Both the position numbers and the translations under genes were made by a program. The notes below the pieces were generated by a model. The model made no database searches and was not told the DNA's origin. It worked only from the letters and a program-made list of their open reading frames with translations. From CAYTNY01 sp964439215 (GTDB lineage: Bacteria; Oederibacteriota; PGYV01; CAYTNY01), in assembly GCA_964439215.1 (NCBI GenBank), contig CAYTNY010000016.1:1-35714 (forward strand): a DNA stretch of 35,714 nt. The letters run 5' to 3'. Below, one piece after another: positions 7,213 through 15,618 of the stretch. Position 1 is the stretch's first letter, and each line of letters begins with the position of its first letter.

Positions 7213-8252
7213 AAAAAATAAGAGGCCTGCTGTTTTTAACCGCTGTGCTTATGTTTTTTTCCTGTGCGGGCCCGGGCATAAAAAAACAGAGGAATGCAGA
7301 AATTATAAATAAAGATGAACCGTGTTCCATTACCATAGGCGGCGATATTATGCTGGGAAGAAGAATGGATCCTTTTATGGATGAAAAAGGCGCGGGTTAT
7401 ACATTTGAAAAGATACGGTCCATACTGGCAAATTCAAAGATCAATTTTGCCAATCTTGAGACACCCGTAATGCGGAACATGGAAAAAGAAAATTACAAAA
7501 AAGTCAGTGATAAGCAGATACATTTTCTTGCAAGGGAGGAAACAGGCGGTGTTCTTGCGGAAGCCGGAATAAATATCGTATCATTGGCCAATAATCATGC
7601 GCTGGATTACGGTGAAAAAGGGCTCTATTCCACAATAAAAATACTGGATGAAAACAACATAAACTACCAGGGTGTATGGAAAGGCGATCAGACCCTGCCC
7701 AATGAACCCTATATTGCGGAAATAGACAACACAAAAGCAGCTTTTTTTTCTTATTCAAAGGTTTCACATGAAAGTTTTGCGGCTTCAATGGACAGATACG
7801 GAACCATACCGGCTATTCTGAAAGTGATAAGAAAGGATATAGCAGATACAAGAGATTATGCGGATATAATAATAATATACCTGCATTGGGGCGAGGAATA
7901 CAGACCGGTAACCGAAAAACAGCGTGTTTTTGCGGCGCGTATTATTGACGCGGGAGCTGACATGGTAGTAGGCTCACATACTCATATTTTTCAGGACATA
8001 GAGAAATATAAAGGCAAATACATATTTTACGGACTCGGCAATTATATATTTGACCAGACAGCAAAAGAGACAAAAAGAGCCGGAATTTTAAAAATAAGCC
8101 TGAAAGACGGAAGAATAGAAAGAGCGGGTATTGTGCCGATTATCAGTAATGAAGAATTTGTCCCGCATCCGGTAACGGATATATATGGTGTTATGGAATT
8201 TATAAAAGATATAAAACTGCATAATACCGGAATCAGTGAGGTATTGTGGTAG
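7209..8252 (+). CDS. CapA/PgsA-like metallophosphatase-fold lipoprotein
   Basis: A 347-aa protein of the CapA family, calcineurin-like phosphoesterases first known from poly-gamma-glutamate capsule synthesis. Metal-site motifs are visible: GGDIMLGR, FANLETP, SLANNHALDYG, YLHWGEEY and GSHTHIFQ followed by YGLGNYIFD. The N-terminus is a lipoprotein signal (MKKIRGLLFL with a Cys at residue 19 after FFS), so the enzyme is probably anchored at the periplasmic face. It overlaps the AsmA-like gene by 4 bp. No CapB or CapC homologue is in the window, so polyglutamate synthesis is not implied; many members have unknown substrates in cell-envelope metabolism. Confidence 0.88.
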   Translation: MKKIRGLLFLTAVLMFFSCAGPGIKKQRNAEIINKDEPCSITIGGDIMLGRRMDPFMDEKGAGYTFEKIRSILANSKINFANLETPVMRNMEKENYKKVSDKQIHFLAREETGGVLAEAGINIVSLANNHALDYGEKGLYSTIKILDENNINYQGVWKGDQTLPNEPYIAEIDNTKAAFFSYSKVSHESFAASMDRYGTIPAILKVIRKDIADTRDYADIIIIYLHWGEEYRPVTEKQRVFAARIIDAGADMVVGSHTHIFQDIEKYKGKYIFYGLGNYIFDQTAKETKRAGILKISLKDGRIERAGIVPIISNEEFVPHPVTDIYGVMEFIKDIKLHNTGISEVLW

Positions 8253-8299
8253 GCGGTGGTTTTTCTGAGAAAAGCAGAGGCGGAAAATATCAAAGAAAC

Positions 8300-8314
8300 A
8301 AAGGGCGCCGGCCC
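8300..8314 (-). terminator. Weak terminator candidate for the tRNA gene
   Basis: Reading the minus strand, GGGC-CGGC-GCCC forms a short 4-bp hairpin followed by TTTGTTTCTTTG, about 20 nt past the tRNA 3' end. The stem is short, so this is a tentative call. Confidence 0.35.
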
Positions 8315-8334
8315 ATAATGACAGATTTTAAAAT

Positions 8335-8411
8335 TGGTGGGCCCTGTAGGACTCGAACCTACGGCCAATAGATTATGAGTCTACTGCTCTAACCGACTGA
8401 GCTAAGGGCCC
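8335..8411 (-). tRNA. tRNA with CAT anticodon, probably tRNA-Ile2 (lysidine type)
   Basis: On the minus strand a 77-nt cloverleaf runs from GGGCCCT to AGGGCCC-A-CCA, with CCA encoded. The acceptor stem pairs over 7 bp; the D arm is AGCTCAG...GAGC; the anticodon loop CTCATAA gives CAT; the T arm contains GGTTCGAGTCC. CAT can be elongator Met, initiator Met or Ile2 (C34 modified to lysidine). The GGGCCCTTAGCTCAG start is closest to known Ile2 tRNAs, such as those of E. coli and Bacillus, and the paired first acceptor base argues against initiator. The identity is inferred from resemblance; the tRNA itself is certain. Confidence 0.95.
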
Positions 8412-8428
8412 ACACTGAATGAAGACAT

Positions 8429-8456
8429 ATTATAATTTTTTGATGTAAAATGTCAA
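8429..8456 (-). promoter_or_regulatory. tRNA promoter with palindromic -10
   Basis: On the minus strand TTGACA (8456-8451), a 16-bp spacer and TATAAT (8434-8429) match the sigma70 consensus exactly, with the start expected about 11 nt before the tRNA 5' end. The -10 lies in the self-complementary octamer ATTATAAT (8429-8436), so a plus-strand -10 (TATAAT, 8431-8436) exists too and could serve the gene at 8490. Confidence 0.85.
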
Positions 8457-8489
8457 TAGTAAAAAAACAAAAAAAGATGGAGGTGCGGT

Positions 8490-9050
8490 ATGCTTGACAG
8501 GGAATCAAAAAAAATACTCTTGGCGCTTGCGAGACGGACCATAAGGGAATATTTTTTAAATAAGGCTGTTGTGAAGTTTGAGACAGAAAATGAAGAGTTA
8601 AAACAAAAATGCGGTGCGTTTGTTACTCTGCATAACAATGGAAAACTCAGGGGATGTATAGGTGTAATAGAATCGGACCGCCCTCTGTATATTACTGTTG
8701 AAGAAATGGCTGTACAGGCGGCCCGCAATGATCCAAGATTTGAACCTCTGAGTGAGGAGGAACTAAAGGATATTGATATTGAAATATCGGTTTTATATCC
8801 CAAAAAAAAGGTTGAAAGTGCAGAAAATGTAGATCTTGAAAAACACGGCGTAATAGTAAAAAAAGGATTTGCACAGGGTGTTTTTCTTCCTCAGGTGGCA
8901 AAAGAAACGAACTGGTCAAAAACAGAATTTATGGAACATCTTTGCAGCGATAAGGCCGGGCTTAAAAAAGATGCTTATCTGGATCCTGAAACAGAAATAT
9001 ATGTTTTTGAAGCTGATGTTTTCAGCGAAAAAGAAATATTATTGAAATGA
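8490..9050 (+). CDS. AMMECR1-domain protein
   Basis: A 186-aa cytoplasmic protein of the AMMECR1 family, found in all domains of life. The signature LRGCIG is at residues 53-58, preceded by CGAFVTLH and followed by the helix AVQAARNDPRFEPL and the IEISVLYP strand. The conserved Cys in LRGCIG is the presumed functional residue. In many prokaryotes the domain occurs with MEMO or radical SAM proteins, but none is adjacent here. ATG 8490 follows GGAGGTG. It heads a run with a carbonic-anhydrase-like protein and a DUF1846 protein. The family's biochemical function is not settled. Confidence 0.92.
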   Translation: MLDRESKKILLALARRTIREYFLNKAVVKFETENEELKQKCGAFVTLHNNGKLRGCIGVIESDRPLYITVEEMAVQAARNDPRFEPLSEEELKDIDIEISVLYPKKKVESAENVDLEKHGVIVKKGFAQGVFLPQVAKETNWSKTEFMEHLCSDKAGLKKDAYLDPETEIYVFEADVFSEKEILLK

Positions 9051-9069
9051 GCAGGTATGGGAGAATATT

Positions 9070-9462
9070 TTGTCTGAATCATACGCAACAGTAATAAACT
9101 GCATAGACGGGAAAATACAGATTCCTGTAATCAGTTATATTATTGAAAATTTCGGGGTTGATTATGTGGATAATATAACCGAACCCGGAGCCGTAAAATA
9201 CCTTAACCGGGACAATGAAGACAGTTCAACCCGCGTGAAAATGTATTCCCTGAAAAAAAGAGTTGAAGAATCACTGAACACGCATGGTTCAAAATTAATT
9301 ATTATAACGGCTCATGCGGGATGTGTTTATAACCCGGTTTCGAAAACACAGCAGATCATACAGTTAAACGAGGCAGAGGAGACAATTGCGTCCTGGAAAA
9401 AAAAATGTGAAACAGCCGTATTGTGGATAGATGAAAATAATTTTATCAATGATATAATATAA
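9070..9462 (+). CDS. Carbonic-anhydrase-like protein (beta-class-related fold)
   Basis: A 130-aa protein, shorter than the roughly 200 aa of usual beta-carbonic anhydrases. The expected zinc ligands and partner are visible: Cys11 and Asp13 in CIDGK, and His82 and Cys85 in HAGC, followed by NPV. The segment FGVDYVDNITEPG between them is typical of a small carbonic-anhydrase-related group. The start is TTG 9070, with GGAG (9060-9063) six bases upstream; there is no in-frame ATG before the CIDGK motif. It lies 19 bp after the AMMECR1 gene, probably co-transcribed. Zinc binding is likely; CO2 hydration is unproven because short members of this group have uncertain activity. Confidence 0.78.
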   Translation: MSESYATVINCIDGKIQIPVISYIIENFGVDYVDNITEPGAVKYLNRDNEDSSTRVKMYSLKKRVEESLNTHGSKLIIITAHAGCVYNPVSKTQQIIQLNEAEETIASWKKKCETAVLWIDENNFINDII

Positions 9463-9525
9463 AACCGGGAAAAAACAGTAAAATCGCAAGAGTGCAAACG
9501 ACTAAAAAGAAGGGGCAGGTGGATA

Positions 9526-11040
9526 ATGAAGGAAGAAAAAGGATTTGACAATAAAAAATATCTTGAGCAGCAGTCACAGTATATCCTGGAAAGAGTAGGC
9601 AAAGTCAGCAAACTGTATCTTGAATTCGGCGGAAAACTTATGTTTGATTTTCACGCGGCCAGAGTACTGCCCGGCTATGACCCGAATGTAAAGATCAAAC
9701 TTCTGCGGAAACTAAAGGAAAAAACAGGAATATTAATCGCAATATATGCGGGGGCCATTGAAAGAAAAAAAATAAGAGCGGATTTCGGCATAACGTATGA
9801 TACGGATGTTCTTAAGCTTATAGATGATCTGAAAGAAATGGAGCTTGATGTTATAGGGGTGGTTATAACAAGATTTGAAGAACAGCCTGCGGCGCGGCAG
9901 TTTAAGAACAAGCTGGAGCGCAGCGGAATAAAAGTTTATACGCATAAATTTACAAAAGGGTATCCCACGGATGTTGATCTTATAGTAAGCGAAGAAGGCT
10001 ACGGCGCCAATGATTATATAGAAACCGAAAAACAGCTTATTGTGGTGACCGGGCCCGGGCCGGGCAGCGGAAAACTTGCAACTTGTCTTTCGCAGATTTA
10101 CCACGATCAGAAGCGGGGCATTGATGCCGGATATTCAAAATTTGAAACTTTTCCCATATGGAACCTGCCGTTAAAACATCCTGTAAATGTTGCTTATGAA
10201 GCGGCAACCCTTGATCTTAAGGATTTTAATATTATAGACTCCTTTCATCTGGAAGCGTACAATGAAAAAACAGTTAATTATAACAGGGATCTGGAGATGT
10301 TTCCGGTGATATCAAGAATCCTGAAAAGAATTATGGATGAAAAGGATCTTTATAAATCACCGACGGATATGGGCGTGAACCGGGCCGGGTTCGGAATAAC
10401 TGATGATAATGTTGTTATGGAAGCCGCAAAACAGGAGATAATAAGAAGATATTTCAGGAGCAGGTGCGAATACCTGCTGGGTATAATTGAAAAAGATGTG
10501 GTGGAAAGAGCCGAACTTCTGATGGAAAATATGGGAATAAAGCAGGAGGACAGAAAAGTTGTGGGCCCCGCGCGCCGGGCCGCGGAAGAATCCGAGAAAA
10601 GCGGCAAAGGCAATGAAGGAATATTCTGCGGCGCCGCGCTGGAAATGAAAGACGGACTGATAATTACGGGAAAGAACAACAGTTTAATGCACGCTGCTTC
10701 AAGCCTTATACTGAACGCGATAAAATATCTCGCGAATATTCCTGATAATATTCATCTTTTATCGCCTAATATAACCGAATCCATAGCAAATTTTAAAAAA
10801 GATATTTATGAGAAAAAAACCGCAAGTCTTGATCTTGAAGAAACTCTTATTGCGCTGAGCATAAGCGCCACAACCAACCCCGCCGCGCAGCATGCTGTTG
10901 AAAAACTGAAACAGTTAAGGAACTGCGAAGTGCATATAACAACAATACCGACGCCGGGAGATGAAATAGCGCTTAAAAAACTCGGAGTAAATCTTACCAG
11001 CGACCCGAATTTTTCCACAAACAGTCTGTTTGTGGCTTAA
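9526..11040 (+). CDS. DUF1846-family protein
   Basis: A 504-aa protein matching the conserved DUF1846 family of mostly anaerobic bacteria. Recognisable segments are the N-terminal FDNKKYLEQQSQYILERV, the FHAARVLPGYDP turn, the Gly-rich nucleotide-loop-like TGPGPGSGK (175-183), and KFETFPIWNLPLKHPVN. The loop resembles a P-loop, and the gene context gives no further clue. Length is the family norm (about 500 aa), so it is intact. ATG 9526 follows GGGGCAGGTGG. It ends 62 bp from a convergent minus-strand gene. Function is not established; the name only marks the family. Confidence 0.88.
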   Translation: MKEEKGFDNKKYLEQQSQYILERVGKVSKLYLEFGGKLMFDFHAARVLPGYDPNVKIKLLRKLKEKTGILIAIYAGAIERKKIRADFGITYDTDVLKLIDDLKEMELDVIGVVITRFEEQPAARQFKNKLERSGIKVYTHKFTKGYPTDVDLIVSEEGYGANDYIETEKQLIVVTGPGPGSGKLATCLSQIYHDQKRGIDAGYSKFETFPIWNLPLKHPVNVAYEAATLDLKDFNIIDSFHLEAYNEKTVNYNRDLEMFPVISRILKRIMDEKDLYKSPTDMGVNRAGFGITDDNVVMEAAKQEIIRRYFRSRCEYLLGIIEKDVVERAELLMENMGIKQEDRKVVGPARRAAEESEKSGKGNEGIFCGAALEMKDGLIITGKNNSLMHAASSLILNAIKYLANIPDNIHLLSPNITESIANFKKDIYEKKTASLDLEETLIALSISATTNPAAQHAVEKLKQLRNCEVHITTIPTPGDEIALKKLGVNLTSDPNFSTNSLFVA

Positions 11041-11102
11041 TAGCCGCGAAGAAGATAATTTTTGGACGTATGCCGGAGCTGTTTTCTTATTAAAATGCGG
11101 GA

Positions 11103-11831
11103 TCAATATTCCCAGTATATATTTTTTCTGTATTTTTTCAGTGATTCTTTGAATGCTGAAATTTCTTTGCCGGATACTTTCGGACGGTTCCCGGAACTGT
11201 TAATAACATGAATATAAAATTTCCCTGTGTTTTTTTCACGGAAAAGATCAAAAGTATTGACTGATGCAGAAACGCCTTCCCACTGTTTTAATATGAAGCC
11301 CCAGGGCATTACAGAAGTCTGAAATTCTTTTCTTCTGTTTTTGCCGCGGGAATCAAAACCGGCAAAAATCAGGCGATGCCGGTTTATGCCGTGTTCTTTA
11401 AATCCTGTATCCGCCATTAAAAACAATTTCGGGAGTTCATTTTCAAACAGTTTTGCGGATGTTAAATAAATTTTCGGCTGTTTTGTGTACAGGAGTTCTG
11501 TTTTCATGAAATTTCTTGTTATTTTACCGTTCCTGATCACGTCAATAACAAGGGTCTGAGGGAAAATATCGGCGTTTTTTTCGACAGCAGCATCAGTTTT
11601 TCTTGTGGTATAGGGAATTATAATTTCTTTTTTTCCGGATGCATCCAGATCTGCTCTGAAAATATAACCTTTAAATGAACCGTTTTTAGGGTCGTATATT
11701 CTGACGGGTCTTCTGCTTTCATCCGCGTATTTTTGTGATATTTTAAGTGAAGGATCAATTTCTGTCCCCGCATATGAAAAAAGATTAAAAACAAAAAGCA
11801 ATAAGAAGCCAATAATAAAAAATCTGTTCAT
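11103..11831 (-). CDS. Exported protein of unknown function
   Basis: A 242-aa protein on the opposite strand from its neighbours; the only minus-strand protein gene I accept in the window. ATG 11831 is chosen over an upstream in-frame codon at 11903 because the ribosome-site-like AGGCGGTG lies just ahead and the protein then begins with a clean signal peptide (residues 1-21, MNRFFIIGFLLLFVFNLFSYA). The mature part is mixed alpha/beta, with segments such as FKGYIFRADLDASGKKEIIIP and KLFLMADTGFKEHGIN, rich in basic residues; DLDASGKKEI recalls FG-GAP/VCBS-type calcium-loop segments. I do not recognise the family. It is divergent from the envelope protein at 12031, which may hint at a shared envelope role. 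Confidence 0.75.
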   Translation of the reverse strand: MNRFFIIGFLLLFVFNLFSYAGTEIDPSLKISQKYADESRRPVRIYDPKNGSFKGYIFRADLDASGKKEIIIPYTTRKTDAAVEKNADIFPQTLVIDVIRNGKITRNFMKTELLYTKQPKIYLTSAKLFENELPKLFLMADTGFKEHGINRHRLIFAGFDSRGKNRRKEFQTSVMPWGFILKQWEGVSASVNTFDLFREKNTGKFYIHVINSSGNRPKVSGKEISAFKESLKKYRKNIYWEY

Positions 11832-11961
11832 AAAACACCGCCTTTTTTTATTTATATCAATATAATAGCATATTATTAAATCAGTAAAACATATAAAATC
11901 CATATTAAAATATGACGTATAAAAACAAAAAAACGTTTACACAGCGGGTTAAAAACTTGTT

Positions 11962-11990
11962 TTGAAATTAATTTATTTTTATGTTATTCT
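11962..11990 (+). promoter_or_regulatory. Putative promoter of the TPR/barrel-like envelope protein
   Basis: TTGAAA (11962-11967), a 17-bp spacer and TATTCT (11985-11990). The -10 overlaps an inverted repeat GTTATT-CTTT-AATAAC (11983-11998) that could be an operator. The start would lie near 11997, with AGGAG shortly before ATG 12031. Confidence 0.6.
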
Positions 11991-12030
11991 TTAATAACAA
12001 TAGTTTAAACAAAACACAGGAGATAGTATA

Positions 12031-14262
12031 ATGAAAAAAACAATAGTTGCTTTAATCGCTTTTTTTATTGCTTCGGTTTTATATGCGAATACGGTGGATC
12101 CTCTTGTTTTTTATGTTCAACAGGGTAAAAGAATATTTGAAATAGGGAAATACAAGGACGCAATCATACATTTTGACAATGCAATTGAAATAAACAAAGA
12201 TTCTGCTGAAGCTTTATTATGGAAAGGCAACAGCCTAATGATGCTGGATAAAAAAGATGAAGCCATGAGAGAATACAGAAGGGCTCAGAGAATTGATCCT
12301 TCTTTGAAAATACCGCCGAATCTTGATCCTTATTATAAAAGAGAAGAAATGCGCGAGCGCGATGCGTCGGATATCCGAAGCAGATACTGGGACAGACGGG
12401 CCGGGAAATATGTCAGGACGGAGCCTGCGGCGGAAGAACCTGTTGAAACAGCAAAAACCGCAGAAAAAAAAGAACCGGAAAAACAGGATGATACTCCGGA
12501 ACCCGAAGCTACTCCAACGCCTGTAAAAGAAGAAAAAAAAGAGGTGCGTACGCCGCTGCGGCAGGAGGCAAAAGATAAGATAATAACGGCAAGGGAGCTT
12601 TCAAGGGAGCAGTGGTCAAAGGGAGGCCGCGCTAAAATGACATCATTGGGAGGATTAAAACTTACTATCCCCGATCAGACAACAGCGCTTGACGGCGCCG
12701 CAAGAGGAATAAAATCAGGTTTTTTATTCAGAAAAGAAGAACATTTTATAAGTTTTCAGCCTTTTTGGGGCAAGTACGGAAAGGTGCTTAAATATTTTGA
12801 CGAAAAGGAATTCTTTAATGAAACGCAGATACTCACTTTAAGCGATTCTGTGGGAGATGTATCCTGGCCGACCGAGAAATTCATGAACAGTGTACAGGCT
12901 TATTACCATAATACCTATAATAAATATACAGTTTACAGCATACCGCTGCCTGACGGCCCTGATGTGATAAACAATAAAACAGGAAATCTTTTTGGCGGAA
13001 CATATATTGCGGGTTATAAACCAATACCGCTTTTGGGCGCGGCCGCATCACTGGGATATCTTTATGCGCCCTATAGACAAGCTGTCTTTAATGACGGGTT
13101 AATGGATGTGGATAATGATATACTTGTTACTGAACTTTCCTGGGATATAAGTGTGGGTATGTTCCTTCCTTATATAATTACTCCTCAGGATAAGCTTGAT
13201 ATAACAGCTTCTTTTGGAACCTATAATCCGGAAAAATCATACGGCGATATAACATTTAAAAGCTGGTTTGATATGCCGTATCAGCTTTCAAGAACAAGTT
13301 TTATAAAAGTAACCGACAGAGAAACTTATGAATATGGAACCGAAAATGATCCGGATGTTGACGCGGTGGTTGAGGCGGCTTCAAACGTAAATACGGAGGA
13401 TCTATGGCTGGAACAGACATATGAATATGACACTGCGGGTTTTAACATAAAAGGAAATGTTCATTATATGATAGGCAACGGCGAGCATGAAGCTTTCTGC
13501 TTTATTGAAGCGCCCGTACATGTTTTAACAGACGCCAATTTTAAAAATGAAATATATACAAGAATACTCGGAGTTCCTACAGCGCTTGAGACGCTGGAGT
13601 CAGGAATGAAAACCGTGGGAAAATTTAAGGCGTTCAGGGTAAAATCCGGAGCAAGAACAAATTTCCAATATGTAACGGCAGCGCTGGGCTATGATTATGA
13701 ATTTTCCGAAACAAATATACATTATGATGATGTTACTTTTACGGCGCAGTATGACCCTATACCCGGAAATTACACCGGACTCGCGGGTCTGGTTAAAACG
13801 CATACACATTCCTTTCTGCTCGGCGCCAGTGTGACACCCATAAAATATATTTCTATTCCCATTGAATATGAATGGACAGGGACCAATGCGGAGACAGAAG
13901 CGGATTACATTGACAGAAATGTATATGAAATAAGGTTTGGGCTTGATATAAAACCATCGCATCGTTTTTCCGTAAGAGGCGGACTATCTTATCAGTTTAC
14001 AAGGTTTGACGGGACCGGTATAGCGGGAACAGATCCGGTAACCGGCATAAGTTATCCGGACGGAATATCTTCCGGGCAGCACGGCAATCCGTTTCTGAAT
14101 AAAATGGGATATCACGCGGGCATTGGATTTAATATGCCGGAGTTTGAATTTAATCTGGGCACCGCGTATAACATACTTTATGCATCGCCTGAATACCTGA
14201 ATTTAAAGGATGGGTACAGTTATTATCTTCAGGGTTATCTGGATTTCAATCTGTATCTGTAG
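12031..14262 (+). CDS. TPR-containing envelope protein with a barrel-like C-terminal part
   Basis: A 743-aa protein with a signal peptide (about 1-19, ending VLYAN). Residues about 25-95 carry TPR repeats (GKYKDAIIHFDNAIEINKD, then AEALLWKGNSLMMLDKKDEA). A Glu/Lys/Pro-rich linker (about 130-185) follows, then about 550 residues of alternating short strands rich in Tyr, Phe and Gly, finishing with YYLQGYLDFNLYL, as expected of an outer-membrane beta-barrel. This suggests an outer-membrane protein whose periplasmic TPR arm contacts a partner. The barrel is inferred from composition, not from a recognised family. It lies 69 bp before the sugar ABC genes, so it could act as an uptake porin for them, but that is only context. 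Confidence 0.8.
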   Translation: MKKTIVALIAFFIASVLYANTVDPLVFYVQQGKRIFEIGKYKDAIIHFDNAIEINKDSAEALLWKGNSLMMLDKKDEAMREYRRAQRIDPSLKIPPNLDPYYKREEMRERDASDIRSRYWDRRAGKYVRTEPAAEEPVETAKTAEKKEPEKQDDTPEPEATPTPVKEEKKEVRTPLRQEAKDKIITARELSREQWSKGGRAKMTSLGGLKLTIPDQTTALDGAARGIKSGFLFRKEEHFISFQPFWGKYGKVLKYFDEKEFFNETQILTLSDSVGDVSWPTEKFMNSVQAYYHNTYNKYTVYSIPLPDGPDVINNKTGNLFGGTYIAGYKPIPLLGAAASLGYLYAPYRQAVFNDGLMDVDNDILVTELSWDISVGMFLPYIITPQDKLDITASFGTYNPEKSYGDITFKSWFDMPYQLSRTSFIKVTDRETYEYGTENDPDVDAVVEAASNVNTEDLWLEQTYEYDTAGFNIKGNVHYMIGNGEHEAFCFIEAPVHVLTDANFKNEIYTRILGVPTALETLESGMKTVGKFKAFRVKSGARTNFQYVTAALGYDYEFSETNIHYDDVTFTAQYDPIPGNYTGLAGLVKTHTHSFLLGASVTPIKYISIPIEYEWTGTNAETEADYIDRNVYEIRFGLDIKPSHRFSVRGGLSYQFTRFDGTGIAGTDPVTGISYPDGISSGQHGNPFLNKMGYHAGIGFNMPEFEFNLGTAYNILYASPEYLNLKDGYSYYLQGYLDFNLYL

Positions 14263-14331
14263 ATTTGACATTATCAGATGCGGTAAAAAATAAAAAATCT
14301 GAAATTCTGAAAAAATTAAAGCGGGGAAAAA

Positions 14332-15618
14332 ATGAAAAAAATAATTATACTGATGAGTCTGATTATCTGTTTTTTTGGATGCGGCCGGGAAAAATATGAC
14401 ATAACCCTCTATACCGGAGGTGCGCCGAATGAACTGGATGTATGGCAGAGCATTCTTGATGAATTTGAAACAGAATACGGAATAAAAGTAAAACTGGTGC
14501 GCCAGCCTACGGATTCTGATATGCGCAGACAGGGCCTGACAGCACCGCTGCAGGCAGAGAAAAACGAACCTGATGTTTTTCTGATGGATATAGCGTGGCT
14601 CCCGCAGTTTGCATACTCCGGGTGGCTGGAACCTCTGGATCCTTATATTGAAAAAGACAATCCGGGCATGTCCGGTTTCTTTGAGGGTATACTCAAAGAT
14701 GTATGTACTTTTAACGGAAATCTTATGGCAATACCTGTTTCTGTGGACGGGGGCCTGCTGTATTACCGTAAAGATATATTTGAAGAAGAAGGCATAAAAG
14801 GCCCTCCGGAGACATGGAAAGAACTTGTGGATATTTGCACGGCTACAAAGGAAAAATATATTGATGCGGGAATAAGATGGCCCGTTACTCCTTATTTTTT
14901 ATGGCAGGGTGCGCAGTATGAAGGGCTTGTATGTAATTTTCTTGAATTTATAACATCAAACAACGGCAACATGGATATAAAAAACGGTAAAATGGATCTT
15001 GATACGCCGGAAAATATCCGGGCGCTTCAGTTTATGTCGGATCTGATAAACAAATATGAAATATCCCCGGAAAATACTTTTACCGAAATGAAAGAAGAAC
15101 ATTCAAGAATTGCTTTTGAACAGAGCCGCGGTATTTTTATGCGCAACTGGCCCTATGCCTGGGGGATCTATAATAAGAAAAACAATCTGCTGGAGGGCAA
15201 AGTAGGGATAGCTCCTCTGCCTTCTTTTAAAAACGGGAAAAGCGCTTCGGTTCTTGGCGGATGGCATGCGGGGATTTCGGCTTATTCGGAAAAAAAAGAA
15301 GAAAGCTATAAATTGTTAAGTTTTTTGGCTTCCTATGGTGTTCAAAAAGGATTTGTAATCACATTGGGATGGAATCCGGGAAGAAAAGACGTATATGAGG
15401 ATGCGGAGGTTCTGCTTAAAGCACCGCATCTTGCTGTTCTTAAAGATGTTTTTGAAAACGCCGCTGCCCGGCCGATGGTGCCTTATTATACTGCGGTTTC
15501 CGATGTGCTGCAGCCTTATCTGAATGCCGCAATTTCCGGAGAAAAAACGCCGGCAGAGGCGCTTGAGCAGGCAGAAAGGGAAGTAAATGAAGTTATCAGA
15601 AGATATACGGAAGGCTGA
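14332..15618 (+). CDS. Sugar ABC transporter substrate-binding lipoprotein
   Basis: A 428-aa family 1 extracellular solute-binding protein (maltose/trehalose/glycerol-phosphate type). It has a lipoprotein signal with Cys17 (MKKIIILMSLIICFFGC). Typical segments: ITLYTGGAPNELDVWQ, EYGIKVKLVRQPTDSD, PDVFLMDIAWLPQFAYSGWLEPLDP, AIPVSVDGGLLYYRKDIF, PETWKELVD, the AFEQSRGIFMRNWPYAW helix, and VLGGWHAGISAYSEKKE. The family binds sugars or oligosaccharides in the periplasm and passes them to permeases, which are encoded directly downstream. The next gene starts 32 bp inside this one, implying coupled translation. The precise sugar cannot be read from sequence. Confidence 0.93.
   Translation: MKKIIILMSLIICFFGCGREKYDITLYTGGAPNELDVWQSILDEFETEYGIKVKLVRQPTDSDMRRQGLTAPLQAEKNEPDVFLMDIAWLPQFAYSGWLEPLDPYIEKDNPGMSGFFEGILKDVCTFNGNLMAIPVSVDGGLLYYRKDIFEEEGIKGPPETWKELVDICTATKEKYIDAGIRWPVTPYFLWQGAQYEGLVCNFLEFITSNNGNMDIKNGKMDLDTPENIRALQFMSDLINKYEISPENTFTEMKEEHSRIAFEQSRGIFMRNWPYAWGIYNKKNNLLEGKVGIAPLPSFKNGKSASVLGGWHAGISAYSEKKEESYKLLSFLASYGVQKGFVITLGWNPGRKDVYEDAEVLLKAPHLAVLKDVFENAAARPMVPYYTAVSDVLQPYLNAAISGEKTPAEALEQAEREVNEVIRRYTEG

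Noticed and set aside
11099..11113. GGGA/TCCC hairpin between the convergent genes ending at 11040 and 11103
   Set aside because: Only 4 bp and poor T-runs on either side; at best a weak bidirectional terminator.
14265..14302. TTGACA at 14265-14270 plus a TCAGAT/ATCTGA inverted repeat before the sugar-binding gene
   Set aside because: No convincing -10 at 16-18 bp; the A-rich stretch makes the promoter and the stem ambiguous.
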